Below the pieces are notes generated by a model, which did no database searches, had not been told where the DNA came from, and saw only the letters and a list, made by a program, of their open reading frames with translations. Shown in pieces: positions 7,786 to 16,932 of a stretch of DNA of 64,000 nt (positions are counted from its first letter, which is position 1; each line of letters opens with the position of its first letter). The stretch comes from Polaribacter sp. NJDZ03. Its GTDB lineage: Bacteria; Bacteroidota; Bacteroidia; Flavobacteriales; Flavobacteriaceae. A program made the position numbers and the translations under genes. Location of the stretch: the NCBI RefSeq assembly GCF_019263805.1, contig NZ_CP079195.1, forward strand, positions 2,839,001-2,903,000, given 5' to 3'.

Positions 7786-9244
7786 GAATAACAATCTCAA
7801 TTTCTTCTATAGCCAAATGACCAAAACCAAAACGGATTGCACACGTGTTTTTATCTTGATACAGAATTGTTTTGGGTAGAAATAAATCGTTTTTTTCTGC
7901 TTCTTCAGCTAGTTTTACCAAAGAAATTTGTTGTGAAAATTGCAACCAAAGTGCTAATCCGCCAGCAGGAATTTCCCATTTCGCCGTTTCAGAAAAATAG
8001 TGCGTTAAGAGTTTACACAAACAATCTCGTCTTTGTTTATAGACAACAATGTTTTTTTTCATGAGACGATAAATTTCACCTTCATTAATTAATTCAGACA
8101 ACATTTGTTCTTGAATTAAATCGCCTTGTTTGTCTAGTAGCTGTAAATAATTGTTAGCTTCCGAAATTAAATTTTCTGGCGCAACTACAAATCCTGTTTG
8201 AAAACTAGGGAATAAGGATTGGCCCAATTTTCCTAAATAAATAACCATTCCGTTAGTATCTGCACTTGCCATGGGTAACATTGCAGAACCAGTAAACTGA
8301 AAATCGTAATCATAATCATCTTCAATAATAGCAAAACCATATTCTTTTGCCAATTGCAATAAAGCCAAACGGCGTTCTGCACTTAAGGTTACTGTTGTTG
8401 GGTAATCTCTATGTGCACATACATACACACATCTAATACTTCCTTTTATAAAATGTTTTTTAATATAATCTACATCTAAACCATCTGCATCTACAGGGAT
8501 TGTTTTAATGGTTGCGTGGGCTTGTTGAAAAATCATATTAGCTGCATAATTACTTAAATTACCAACTAAAACAAGGTCGTTTTGTTTTATCAATAGTTGA
8601 GAAACAATATACAAACTCATTTCTGTACTACGTGTATTAATTAAATTATTTGGGGTTATATGAAAACCTCTCGTTGCATTTAAATAATTACAAAGTTGTG
8701 TTTGAAATAAAGAATAGGAAGATTCATTGGGTTTGTTCCATTTTTTTATCAGCGTTTTTCGCTTCATAGCAGCGCTGTACCATCTTGTAAATTCATGTAC
8801 AGGATGTAGACGTAAATCTGGTTTACCATCATTAATGGTATACTTTGCTGTTGTTAATTGAGTTGTGGATGCTAAATGAAATGATTTTTGAAAAGGAAAC
8901 CCTGTAGATTTTGCATACGTATATGCCTGATTTATTTTTTGAGAAGGTGCTTTTATTTTTGATGATTTCTGCTCTGGCTCTAAGACAAACGTACCTTTAT
9001 TAGGTATAATTTCTACCCAACCTTGTGACGCCAACTCCTCGTAAATAGCAACGGCTGTATTTCTATGAATTTTTAAGGTCTGCCCCAATACGCGTGTTCC
9101 TGGTAAAATGGTACCTTTAACTAAAAACCTACGTTGTATTGCATTTATAATTTGCTGAGATACTTGTATGTAAACAGGTTGAGGTATCGATTTATCAAAA
9201 TTAATTAACTGTTTAAAAAGCGCAATAACCGGACTATCTATCAT
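7745..9244 (-). CDS. MocR/PdxR-type GntR-family regulator with aminotransferase-like domain
   Basis: 499 residues. N-terminal winged helix of GntR type (YIQVSQQIINAIQRRFLVKG ... HRNTAVAIYEELASQGWV, about residues 20-85), a linker, then a fold-type-I aminotransferase domain (IEDDYDYDF, and the presumed PLP lysine in YLGKLGQSLFPSFQTG). Such proteins bind PLP and act as transcription factors, PdxR being the vitamin B6 member. It is divergent from a TonB receptor-bioB pair across 67 bases that contain an inverted repeat, so it probably controls that pair and itself. Ligand and targets are inference. Confidence 0.9.
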   Translation of the reverse strand: MIDSPVIALFKQLINFDKSIPQPVYIQVSQQIINAIQRRFLVKGTILPGTRVLGQTLKIHRNTAVAIYEELASQGWVEIIPNKGTFVLEPEQKSSKIKAPSQKINQAYTYAKSTGFPFQKSFHLASTTQLTTAKYTINDGKPDLRLHPVHEFTRWYSAAMKRKTLIKKWNKPNESSYSLFQTQLCNYLNATRGFHITPNNLINTRSTEMSLYIVSQLLIKQNDLVLVGNLSNYAANMIFQQAHATIKTIPVDADGLDVDYIKKHFIKGSIRCVYVCAHRDYPTTVTLSAERRLALLQLAKEYGFAIIEDDYDYDFQFTGSAMLPMASADTNGMVIYLGKLGQSLFPSFQTGFVVAPENLISEANNYLQLLDKQGDLIQEQMLSELINEGEIYRLMKKNIVVYKQRRDCLCKLLTHYFSETAKWEIPAGGLALWLQFSQQISLVKLAEEAEKNDLFLPKTILYQDKNTCAIRFGFGHLAIEEIEIVIQKLKNAYSKVSLK

Positions 9245-9251
9245 TTTAAAA

Positions 9252-9273
9252 CTGGACTAGTTTAATCGTCCGG
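9252..9273. promoter_or_regulatory. Inverted repeat between divergent MocR and TonB receptor genes
   Basis: CTGGAC (9252-9257) and GTCCGG (9268-9273) form an imperfect inverted repeat with a 10-base spacer, eight bases from the MocR start codon and 38 before the receptor start. Its GC content stands out from the AT-rich surroundings. It is the best candidate operator for the MocR protein. Confidence 0.5.
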
Positions 9274-9311
9274 AAAGTTACGAGTTTTGCAGCGTATTTA
9301 AATGATTATTT

Positions 9312-11138
9312 ATGAAAATTAAAATTACCTTAATAGCAACTTTGTTATTATCAGCGATACAGACAAAAGCACAAGTAGATTCTATAAAAAGAGATACTTT
9401 AAAAGAAGTAGTAATTACGTCTACAAGAATAGATTTACCTTTTAAAGAGAACTCTAGAACTATAGATGTTATTTCATCCGAAGCAATTAAAAATAGTGCG
9501 GCTACAAATGTTGCAGATTTATTACAGCAAGTTGCGGGTGTAGATATTAGAAGAAGAGGAACTGCTGGGAGTCAGGCAGATTTATATATTAGAGGAGGAG
9601 GTTTCGACCAGACTTTATTATTGGTTGATGGTATTAAAATGGATGATTCTCAAACCGGTCATCATACATTAAATGCCGCTTTACCTATAGAGGTTATCGA
9701 AAGAATAGAAATTATTAAAGGTCCTGCAGCAAGAGTTTTCGGTCAGAATGCATTTACAGGAGCTATAAATATTGTTACTAAAAAGAGGTTAGCAAGCAGT
9801 GCTAGTATAAATGTAGAAGGTGGTTCTTTCGGACAATTAAATAGTTCTGTAACTTTTGGAGAAGAATACGAGAACGCTTCTTTTATGGTGCATGTTGGTG
9901 CATTAACTTCAGATGGTTATAGAACTAATTCTGATTATGAAAATAAGAATTATGTACTAAAAGGGGTTTTTAATAAGAAGAAACAGCCTATTGAGGTTTT
10001 AGCTACTTTTTTCGATAAAAAATATGGTGCAGAGAATTTTTATACAACAAATCCAGATTGGCATGAGTATGAAGAAACTCAGAATAGTGTAATAGGAGTT
10101 TCTACAGTTTTTAGAACTGAAAAATTTAAGATTACACCAAGAGTTTATTGGAGAAGAGGACAAGATATTTTCTTATTAAAAAGAGAGGATCCTAGTTTTT
10201 TTAGAAATTTACATATTACCAACAAAGTGGGGGCAGAGGCCAATGCTTCATATACTTCTAATTTAGGAATTACTGGTTTTGGTATAGATCTTTCTAGAGT
10301 TTCTATAAGTAGTAATAATTTAGGAAAAAGAAATAGAACAATGGCAAATCTATTTTTAGAACATCGTTTTAAATTGGCTAATGAAAAGTTAGATATTACT
10401 CCGGGAGTTGCAGTTACTTATTTTTCTGATTTTAAATTTCATGCTTTTCCAGGAGTAGATATTGGGTATCAGGTTTCTGAAAACTTAAAGGCTTATGGAA
10501 ATTTAGGAGTTACCTATAGAATACCTACTTATACCGATTTATTTTATAATGATCCTAGAACTATTGGAAATGAAAATTTAGACCCAGAAGAAGCATTTGC
10601 ACAAGAAATTGGTTTAAAGTATAACTCTGGAAAATTTACAGCTTCTATGGCAGTTTTTAATAGAGATGCAGATAATTTAATAGATTTTATTAGACCAGAT
10701 ACAGATGCTACCTCTAAATATACAGCAACAAATATTGCCAAAGTAAATACCCAAGGTTTTGAGTTAAATGCAGATTATCGTTTTATGTTAAATGAGTTTA
10801 ATCAGACTTTATCTTTTGGATATAATTTTTTAGAAGATGACATTTTAGATCAAAATAAAGAGTTGTCTCGCTATTCTTTAAACACTTTAAAACATCAATT
10901 TATAACTCGTTTTACAAGTAAATTCTTTAAAAACGTAAGACAAAATATTATTTACAAACACGCACAAAGAACTATTGGTACAAGTTATAATGTTTGGGAT
11001 GCTTCTATAATTGTAGATTTTAATAAATTTAGTTTTACTGCAACTGCTAATAATATTTTTGATGCAGATTATATAGAATCTGGTTTTGTACCAATGCCAT
11101 CAAGTAATGTATTATTTGGGTTGCGTTATAGCTACTAA
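9312..11138 (+). CDS. TonB-dependent outer membrane receptor
   Basis: 608 residues, the size of vitamin or siderophore receptors of the BtuB group rather than the SusC group. Signal peptide to about residue 20, a TonB-box-like segment (DTLKEVVITST), a plug domain (about 45-160, with LYIRGGGFDQTLLLVDGI and IEIIKGPAARVFGQNAFTGAINIVT split across it), then a beta barrel ending in the aromatic SNVLFGLRYSY. bioB starts 13 bases after its stop, so the two form an operon behind a MocR regulator. Biotin or a biotin precursor is a possible substrate by context only. Confidence 0.9.
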   Translation: MKIKITLIATLLLSAIQTKAQVDSIKRDTLKEVVITSTRIDLPFKENSRTIDVISSEAIKNSAATNVADLLQQVAGVDIRRRGTAGSQADLYIRGGGFDQTLLLVDGIKMDDSQTGHHTLNAALPIEVIERIEIIKGPAARVFGQNAFTGAINIVTKKRLASSASINVEGGSFGQLNSSVTFGEEYENASFMVHVGALTSDGYRTNSDYENKNYVLKGVFNKKKQPIEVLATFFDKKYGAENFYTTNPDWHEYEETQNSVIGVSTVFRTEKFKITPRVYWRRGQDIFLLKREDPSFFRNLHITNKVGAEANASYTSNLGITGFGIDLSRVSISSNNLGKRNRTMANLFLEHRFKLANEKLDITPGVAVTYFSDFKFHAFPGVDIGYQVSENLKAYGNLGVTYRIPTYTDLFYNDPRTIGNENLDPEEAFAQEIGLKYNSGKFTASMAVFNRDADNLIDFIRPDTDATSKYTATNIAKVNTQGFELNADYRFMLNEFNQTLSFGYNFLEDDILDQNKELSRYSLNTLKHQFITRFTSKFFKNVRQNIIYKHAQRTIGTSYNVWDASIIVDFNKFSFTATANNIFDADYIESGFVPMPSSNVLFGLRYSY

Positions 11139-11151
11139 TAAAAAAATAGAG

Positions 11152-12249
11152 ATGAGCGAAGTAAGACATAATTGGACAAAAGAAGAGGTTCTAGAAATTT
11201 ATAATAAACCATTAATGGAGTTGTTGTACGATGCAGCAACAGTTCATAGAGAACAACATGATCCTAATGTGGTTCAGGTATCTACTTTATTATCAATAAA
11301 AACAGGTGGTTGTTCAGAAGATTGTGGCTATTGCCCACAAGCAGCAAGATATCATACCAATGTAGAGGGTAATGATTTAATGACTGTAAACCAAGTAAAG
11401 GCACAAGCATTAAGAGCAAAAGAAAGCGGAAGTTCTCGTGTTTGTATGGGAGCTGCTTGGAGAAACGTAAAAGATGGACCAGAGTTTGACCAAGTTTTAG
11501 ATATGGTTAGAACCGTAAATAAGTTAGATATGGAGGTTTGTTGTACATTAGGTATGGTAACCGAAAATCAGGCTAAAAGGTTGGCAGAAGCTGGTTTGTA
11601 TGCATATAATCATAATTTAGATTCGTCAGAAGAATATTATAAAGAAGTAATTTCTACAAGAGGTTACCAAGACCGATTAGATACTATAAGTAATGTGCGT
11701 AAAACAAATGTTACGGTTTGTTCTGGCGGAATTATTGGTATGGGAGAATCTGCAGCAGATAGAGCAGGCATGTTAGTTGCCTTGTCTACTTTAAATCCGC
11801 AGCCAGAATCTACACCAATTAATGCTTTAGTAGCGGTTGAAGGAACGCCTTTAGAAGATGAAAAACCCGTGGAAATTTGGGACATGATTAGAATGGTTGC
11901 TACCACTAGAATTGTTTTACCAGAAACACAGGTTCGTTTATCTGCAGGTAGAACTCAAATGAGTAGAGAAGGGCAAGCAATGTGTTTCTTTGCTGGGGCA
12001 AATTCTATTTTTGCTGGAGATAAATTATTAACAACTCCAAACCCAGATGTAAATGAAGATATGAAGATGTTTAAATTATTAGGTTTAAACCCTCAAAAAC
12101 CATTTACTAAAAAAGTTCAACCAGAAACAGTTGCTGCAGCAGATTCTAAATATCAATCTTTAGAAGAAAAACCAAAATGGACGAGACCAAACCATAAAAT
12201 TGACAGAAATGAAGCAGCCAAACAAAAAGGTAAAATTATAAAAGGTTAA
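11152..12249 (+). CDS. bioB: Biotin synthase
   Basis: 365 residues from the ATG at 11152 (MSEVRHNWTKEEVLEIYNKP). An in-frame ATG at 11086 lies inside the receptor gene and gives an unlikely extension. The radical-SAM cluster motif CSEDCGYC is at residues 54-61, and the conserved YNHNLDSSEEYY and GAGE-like GIIGMGES segments are present. BioB inserts sulfur into dethiobiotin, using a 4Fe-4S and an auxiliary 2Fe-2S cluster. No other bio gene is nearby; it is paired with a TonB receptor and ends at a clear terminator. Confidence 0.97.
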   Translation: MSEVRHNWTKEEVLEIYNKPLMELLYDAATVHREQHDPNVVQVSTLLSIKTGGCSEDCGYCPQAARYHTNVEGNDLMTVNQVKAQALRAKESGSSRVCMGAAWRNVKDGPEFDQVLDMVRTVNKLDMEVCCTLGMVTENQAKRLAEAGLYAYNHNLDSSEEYYKEVISTRGYQDRLDTISNVRKTNVTVCSGGIIGMGESAADRAGMLVALSTLNPQPESTPINALVAVEGTPLEDEKPVEIWDMIRMVATTRIVLPETQVRLSAGRTQMSREGQAMCFFAGANSIFAGDKLLTTPNPDVNEDMKMFKLLGLNPQKPFTKKVQPETVAAADSKYQSLEEKPKWTRPNHKIDRNEAAKQKGKIIKG

Positions 12250-12644
12250 AAGTAGTACTCTTCTTTTAATTGATTTAAAGTATTTGAAAAAGGGAAATTA
12301 TATGTTTAATTTAGGTGCTATAGCAGCTATTTTTTGCCTATATAATTTGAAAAGGTCTTGATTAGCTATATCAAGGCCTTTTTTTTTGATTAATTTTTTT
12401 TAAAAAAAATTGTAACAAAATAGATTCTTTAACTACTTATAAGAGAAGCTTAATTATACAACTCACTTTAATTTTATTATTTCTAGAATAAAAAAGTGTT
12501 TATTAAAGTTTAAAATCAACTTAAAAAGAGCGCTCTTAAAAATTGATGACATTCAAATGGTATTGTGGTGCTTTATATTGATGGAATAAACCTCTTTATT
12601 CAGTCAAAAACATTTATCTTTAATCTCTTCTAAAACAAACTACT
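12250..12644. other. Intergenic stretch between bioB and the NfeD-like gene
   Basis: No gene is visible. It holds a rho-independent terminator at 12351-12387, a long T/A-rich run, and the presumed promoter region of the NfeD-flotillin pair; TTTATCTTTAATC at about 12612-12624 is an imperfect match to the flavobacterial -7 element. Confidence 0.6.
12351..12387 (+). terminator. Rho-independent terminator after bioB
   Basis: AAGGTCTTGAT pairs with ATCAAGGCCTT (12352-12362 with 12370-12380, one G-T pair) and is followed by a run of T. Confidence 0.85.
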
Positions 12645-13217
12645 ATGATGGAATGGTTTCAAGAATTAACTTCTTTTCAAAAGACCTATTGGGTAATTAC
12701 AGGAATTTCTACCTTTATGTTTTTGTTGGTTTTAATCACCACAGTAATTGGTGCTGAAACAGATGATATTGGCGATGTAGATGCAGAAATTGATGCAGAT
12801 ACGGGTGCAGGATTTCAATTTTTTACGTTGAAGAACTTAGTCGCTTTTTTTGCCATTTTTGGTTGGAGCGGTATTGCAAGTATAGATGCAGGAAACGCTA
12901 AAGTGGTTACTGTAATTATTTCTGTGTTTTGTGGGTTGGTAATGATGTTTGTAATGGCAGCATTGTTTTATTACATTAGTAAATTAACCTCTAGCGGAAC
13001 TTTAAAAATGAAAAATGCTTTAAACGCTATTGGCGAAGTCTATTTAACTGTAGGTGCAAATAGATCTAAAATAGGTAAAATTCAAATTAAAATTCAGGGA
13101 GCTTTAAGAGAATTAGAAGCTTTAACAGACCATAATGAAGATTTAAAACAAGGAAAAATTATTAAAGTAATAGAAGTAACTAACAACGGATTATTAATTA
13201 TAGAACCTCAAAATTAA
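12645..13217 (+). CDS. NfeD-like membrane protein with C-terminal OB fold
   Basis: 190 residues. Three hydrophobic helices (about 17-37, 60-78 and 86-110), an acidic loop (ETDDIGDVDAEIDADTG) between the first two, and a C-terminal beta-rich region (about 125-190) consistent with the NfeD OB fold. It is followed ten bases later by a flotillin gene, the usual partner of NfeD proteins. Together they are thought to organise membrane microdomains; exact role unknown. Confidence 0.75.
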   Translation: MMEWFQELTSFQKTYWVITGISTFMFLLVLITTVIGAETDDIGDVDAEIDADTGAGFQFFTLKNLVAFFAIFGWSGIASIDAGNAKVVTVIISVFCGLVMMFVMAALFYYISKLTSSGTLKMKNALNAIGEVYLTVGANRSKIGKIQIKIQGALRELEALTDHNEDLKQGKIIKVIEVTNNGLLIIEPQN

Positions 13218-13227
13218 AAAAAAAGCT

Positions 13228-14643
13228 ATGCTAAACTTTATGATATTACAAACTAGTCAATATGCCGGATTAATCGGAATCGGAATTGCAATTCTCTTCG
13301 TTTTTATATTGCTAATTGCAATGGTAAAACGATATAAAAGATGTCCTTCGGATAGAATTTTGGTAGTTTATGGAAAAGTTAGTGGAGGCGAATCTGCTAA
13401 GTGTATTCATGGTGGAGCCGCATTTATATTTCCGGTAATTCAAGATTATCAATTTTTAGATTTAACACCTATTTCTATTGAAGTAAATTTGGTAAATGCA
13501 CTTTCTAAGCAAAATATTCGTGTAAATGTACCAAGTAGATTTACAATTGGGGTTTCTACAGAACCAGGAATTATGCAAAATGCTGCAGAAAGATTGTTAG
13601 GTTTAGACCAAGACAGCATTCAAGATTTAGCACAAGAAATTATATTTGGTCAGTTACGTTTGGTCGTTGCATCGATGGATATTGAAGAAATTAACAATGA
13701 TCGTGATAAGTTTTTAACCAATATTTCTCAATCTGTAGAAACAGAATTAAAGAAAGTAGGTTTAAAATTAATCAACGTAAATATTACAGATATTGTTGAT
13801 GAATCTGGTTATATAGAAGCTTTAGGAAAAGAAGCAGCAGCGCACGCAATTAACGCGGCAAGAAAATCGGTTGCAGAAAAAAATAGAGATGGTTCTATTG
13901 GAGAAGCAAACGCTGTACAAGACGAAAGAACACAAGTTGCTGCAGCAAATGCACAAGCAGTAGCTGGGGAAAATACAGCAAAAATTAATGTTGCAAATTC
14001 AGACTCTTTAAGAAGACAAAGAGAGGCAGAAGCAGAACGTACAGCAATTGCATCAGAAAAAGTACAAACAGCAAATGCGTTAAAAGAATCGTATGCAGCA
14101 GAGCAAGAAGCAGAGGTTGCAAGAGCAGAAAGAGAACGTTCTTCTCAATTAGCAGATATTATTGTACCTGCAGAAATAGACAAACGTAAAGTAGAAATAG
14201 ATGCTGAAGCAAAGGCAGAAAATATTAGAAGAATTGCAAGAGGAGAAGCTGATGCAATTTTATTTAAAGCACAAGCAGAAGCACAAGGTTTGTATGAGGT
14301 TTTAACAAAACAAGCACAAGGTTTAGATCAAATAGTAAAAGCTGCCGGAAACGATTCTCAAAATGCAGCCTTATTATTAATTGCTGATAAATTACCGGAA
14401 TTAGTAAAAATACAAGCCGAAGCTATTAAAAACATTAAAATTGATAAAGTTACTGTTTGGGAAAACGGAGGAGGAGCAGATGGAAAAACATCAACTTCTA
14501 ACTTTATTTCGGGAATGTATAAAGCGGTACCGCCATTGCAAGAAATGTTTAACATGGCAGGTATGGAGTTGCCAAGTTATTTAAAAGGAAAAGATATTCC
14601 TGCAGAGTTACCTGTAGAGGTTGTTGATACTAAAGATAACTAA
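13228..14643 (+). CDS. Flotillin-like SPFH-domain protein
   Basis: 471 residues. One N-terminal membrane helix (about 12-32), an SPFH/band-7 domain (about 35-210), a long Ala/Glu-rich coiled coil (about 215-350, e.g. AEAERTAIASEKVQTANALK) and a C-terminal segment with oligomerisation-type helices. This is the FloT/YqiK arrangement of membrane scaffold proteins. It is co-transcribed with the NfeD-like gene and ends at a terminator. Confidence 0.92.
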   Translation: MLNFMILQTSQYAGLIGIGIAILFVFILLIAMVKRYKRCPSDRILVVYGKVSGGESAKCIHGGAAFIFPVIQDYQFLDLTPISIEVNLVNALSKQNIRVNVPSRFTIGVSTEPGIMQNAAERLLGLDQDSIQDLAQEIIFGQLRLVVASMDIEEINNDRDKFLTNISQSVETELKKVGLKLINVNITDIVDESGYIEALGKEAAAHAINAARKSVAEKNRDGSIGEANAVQDERTQVAAANAQAVAGENTAKINVANSDSLRRQREAEAERTAIASEKVQTANALKESYAAEQEAEVARAERERSSQLADIIVPAEIDKRKVEIDAEAKAENIRRIARGEADAILFKAQAEAQGLYEVLTKQAQGLDQIVKAAGNDSQNAALLLIADKLPELVKIQAEAIKNIKIDKVTVWENGGGADGKTSTSNFISGMYKAVPPLQEMFNMAGMELPSYLKGKDIPAELPVEVVDTKDN

Positions 14644-14669
14644 TCGATTAAAAATACAAGTTTTAATGT

Positions 14670-14706
14670 AAGCCATCAATTAATTTTTAAATGATGGCTT
14701 TTTTTT
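14670..14706 (+). terminator. Rho-independent terminator after the flotillin gene
   Basis: AAGCCATCA (14670-14678) pairs with TGATGGCTT (14692-14700), followed by T residues. Confidence 0.85.
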
Positions 14707-14824
14707 GATGAATAGTTTGTGATTGTAAGTTTGAGTTAGAAGGTTATTAAATAGGTATTAATACGGGGTAAATACATTGCTTGTATTTAGTACATTGCGG
14801 CTTAAAATAAATATCCCCTAGCTT

Positions 14825-14980
14825 ATGAAATCTTGTCCGAAATGTAAATCTGAATCTAGACACAGAATGAGAAGAAAAGGAATTGTAAAGATGATTCCAG
14901 GAACAAGAGGTTATGCTTGTGATAAGTGTAATACGGAGTACGCATGGTTTTCTTTTATCAATTATACTTTTAAAGTATAG
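14825..14980 (+). CDS. 51-residue zinc-ribbon microprotein, copy 1
   Basis: An ATG at 14825 opens a 51-codon frame that stops at 14978-14980. The product begins MKSCPKCKSESRHRMRRKG and contains two CxxC pairs (Cys4/Cys7 in CPKC and Cys32/Cys35 in CDKC) flanking a basic stretch, then ends YAWFSFINYTFKV. A second, clearly homologous frame of identical length lies at 15206-15361, which argues strongly that both are real genes. Two CxxC pairs 24 residues apart predict one bound zinc; the basic segment could contact nucleic acid, which is inference. I do not recognise a named family. Confidence 0.82.
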   Translation: MKSCPKCKSESRHRMRRKGIVKMIPGTRGYACDKCNTEYAWFSFINYTFKV

Positions 14981-15012
14981 AAAAAGAGTTTGTCTAAAAA
15001 GTAATAAATCTT

Positions 15013-15095
15013 TCTATGCCGAACTTGTTGCTATATACCTGTTTACTGAAATACAATATTTGCATGAATTTAGATTGACAAAAAATTTCTTTGTA
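15013..15095. repeat. Degenerate repeat-like element between the two microprotein genes
   Basis: ATGCCGAACTTGTTGC ... GAATTTAGATTGACAAAAA resembles ATGCTGAACTTGTTTC ... AAATTCAGATTGACAAAAT around 7559-7740. It suggests a dispersed extragenic repeat family inserted between the duplicated genes. Similarity is by eye only. Confidence 0.4.
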
Positions 15096-15205
15096 ATCAG
15101 TCTTTTTTTGCAACCTAATTTTTACTATATAAATCAGGTAATTTAGAATAGAATTAGCTTGTTTTAACTTGCTAAATTTCAGGTGTAAACCAAACAGCGT
15201 CAATT

Positions 15206-15361
15206 ATGAAAGCTTGTCCGAGATGTAAATCTAAATCTAACCATAGAATGAAGAGGGGTATATTGGTTAAATTGATACCAGGTACTAAAGCGTATGCTTG
15301 CGATAATTGTAACGTACAGTATACTTGGTTTTCTTTTATCAATCGTTCTTTTAAAATTTAA
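15206..15361 (+). CDS. 51-residue zinc-ribbon microprotein, copy 2
   Basis: Frame 15206-15361 encodes 51 residues beginning MKACPRCKSKSNHRMKRG and ending YTWFSFINRSFKI. Aligned without gaps to copy 1, the CPxC and CDxC pairs, the HRM-basic segment, IPGT, YACD and WFSFIN are conserved, while many third codon positions differ, so both copies have been kept under selection for protein sequence. It is followed by a bidirectional terminator. Function unknown; structural zinc binding is the only supported prediction. Confidence 0.82.
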   Translation: MKACPRCKSKSNHRMKRGILVKLIPGTKAYACDNCNVQYTWFSFINRSFKI

Positions 15362-15398
15362 AAAAAAAGCCTCACTTTTATAAAAGTGAGGCTTTTTA
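15361..15398. terminator. Bidirectional terminator between the microprotein gene and rseP
   Basis: AAGCCTCACTTTTA pairs with TAAAAGTGAGGCTT, flanked by A and T runs on both sides, serving convergent genes. Confidence 0.9.
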
Positions 15399-15414
15399 AT
15401 AACTTGTATTTTGT

Positions 15415-16761
15415 TTAGTTAAACAACCTAAAAATATCGTTTCCGTTTGCAAAAAGTAGCAAGGCAATTAAAAGTATAAAGCCAGTTACTTGTGCATATT
15501 CTAAAAATTTATCTCCTGGTTTTTTACCGGTAATCATTTCCCAAAGAGTAAAAACTACGTGTCCACCATCTAAAGCAGGTATTGGTAAAAGGTTCATAAA
15601 ACCTAACATAATTGATAAGAATGCTGTTATTTCCCAGAAAGATTGTGCGCTCCATTCCGAAGGGAAAATACTTCCTATAGAAATAAACCCACCTAAACCT
15701 TTATAGGCACCAGTACTTGGGTTAAATATCTTCTTTAATTGTTTAATGTAGTCTGTAAGCGTTTTTACAGATTTGTTCCATCCTGCAGGAATTGCTTCTG
15801 CAAAAGTGTATTCAATATTTGCTAATTTGTAGTAACCTAGTCTTTCTAAATCTTTAAAAGGTAATTGACCTAAACTAACGCCTAGTTTTCCTTCATTAGT
15901 AACTTTTACAGGGATATTTTTTGTTTCAATTCCTCTTTTTACTGTAATCGATATATCTTGATTTTTAAACTTATTTAAAGAAGTTTTAGCTTCATCAAAA
16001 TACTTTATTGGGTTTCCATTAATGGCAACAACAATATCATTTGGTTTTAAATCGGTATCTACATTTGGCGATTCTTTAGAAACACCACCAATAACAAAAG
16101 GATATCTTGGTTGTAAAATTGCTCCAGCATCTTTACCTCTGTCTACTAATTGAGAGATGAAATCTTCTGGAATTACTTTATCAATAACTTGTCCTTCTCT
16201 TTCAATCTGAAAATTATTACCGTTTACAAATCCTAAAGTAAGTTCGTTAAATTTTTTAATTTTCTCTCCATCAATAGTTAAAACTTTATCTCCAGTTTTT
16301 AAGCCTAAATTCATGGCCAAAGAATCTTGTACCCAAACTCCGTCTTTTACATTCTCGTTTGGTAAAAATCTTTCTCCGTAGGCGTACATTAACATAATGT
16401 AGATAAAAATACCTAACACAAAGTTTACAAAAACACCACCTAGCATAATTATTAAACGTTGCCACGCAGGTTTAGAACGGAATTCCCAAGGTTGTGGCGG
16501 CAATGCCATTTGTTCAGTATCCATGCTTTCATCTATCATACCAGATATTTTTACATATCCACCTAAAGGAATCCAACCAATACCGTATACAGTATCACCA
16601 ATTTTTTTCTTGAAAATTGAAAATTTATAATCAAAGAATAAGTAGAATTTTTCTACTCTTGTTTTAAACAATTTTGCAGGGATAAAGTGCCCTAGCTCGT
16701 GCAATACAATTAATAAAGATAAACTTAAAATAAATTGCGATGCTTTTATTAATATTTCCAT
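15415..16761 (-). CDS. rseP: RseP-type site-2 intramembrane metalloprotease
   Basis: 448 residues. The zinc motif HELGH is at residues 21-25 in the first membrane helix and the second metal-site motif LLPIPALDGGH is near residue 395; two PDZ-like regions (about 120-190 and 205-285) lie between them. The family cuts membrane-bound anti-sigma factors or clears signal-peptide remnants. It stands alone, convergent with the microprotein gene. Confidence 0.95.
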   Translation of the reverse strand: MEILIKASQFILSLSLLIVLHELGHFIPAKLFKTRVEKFYLFFDYKFSIFKKKIGDTVYGIGWIPLGGYVKISGMIDESMDTEQMALPPQPWEFRSKPAWQRLIIMLGGVFVNFVLGIFIYIMLMYAYGERFLPNENVKDGVWVQDSLAMNLGLKTGDKVLTIDGEKIKKFNELTLGFVNGNNFQIEREGQVIDKVIPEDFISQLVDRGKDAGAILQPRYPFVIGGVSKESPNVDTDLKPNDIVVAINGNPIKYFDEAKTSLNKFKNQDISITVKRGIETKNIPVKVTNEGKLGVSLGQLPFKDLERLGYYKLANIEYTFAEAIPAGWNKSVKTLTDYIKQLKKIFNPSTGAYKGLGGFISIGSIFPSEWSAQSFWEITAFLSIMLGFMNLLPIPALDGGHVVFTLWEMITGKKPGDKFLEYAQVTGFILLIALLLFANGNDIFRLFN

Positions 16762-16906
16762 TCAGCGTTAAATCATAATTAAAATAGTCGCAAATGTACG
16801 TTTTTAAAGATAGTTGCAAAAGAACAAATTGAGGTACCTTTTTAATTTAACAAAGATTTTGTATACTATTCCCTTTTGTTTTTTTTTCTAAGGTTTTATT
16901 AAGTCG

Positions 16907-16914
16907 TAAATTTG
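16907..16914 (+). promoter_or_regulatory. Candidate flavobacterial -7 element before the Sco gene
   Basis: TAAATTTG matches TAnnTTTG and lies 18 bases before the start codon at 16933. No TTG at the expected upstream distance was found, so this is a partial match. Confidence 0.4.
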
Positions 16915-16932
16915 TTGTTACAAAACTATCTT

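Noticed and set aside
14913..15203. Frames of 77 (plus) and 69 (minus) codons between the microprotein genes
   Set aside because: They overlap the 3' part of microprotein 1 in another frame and the repeat-like DNA, and show no protein-like composition; the 51-residue pair explains the region better.
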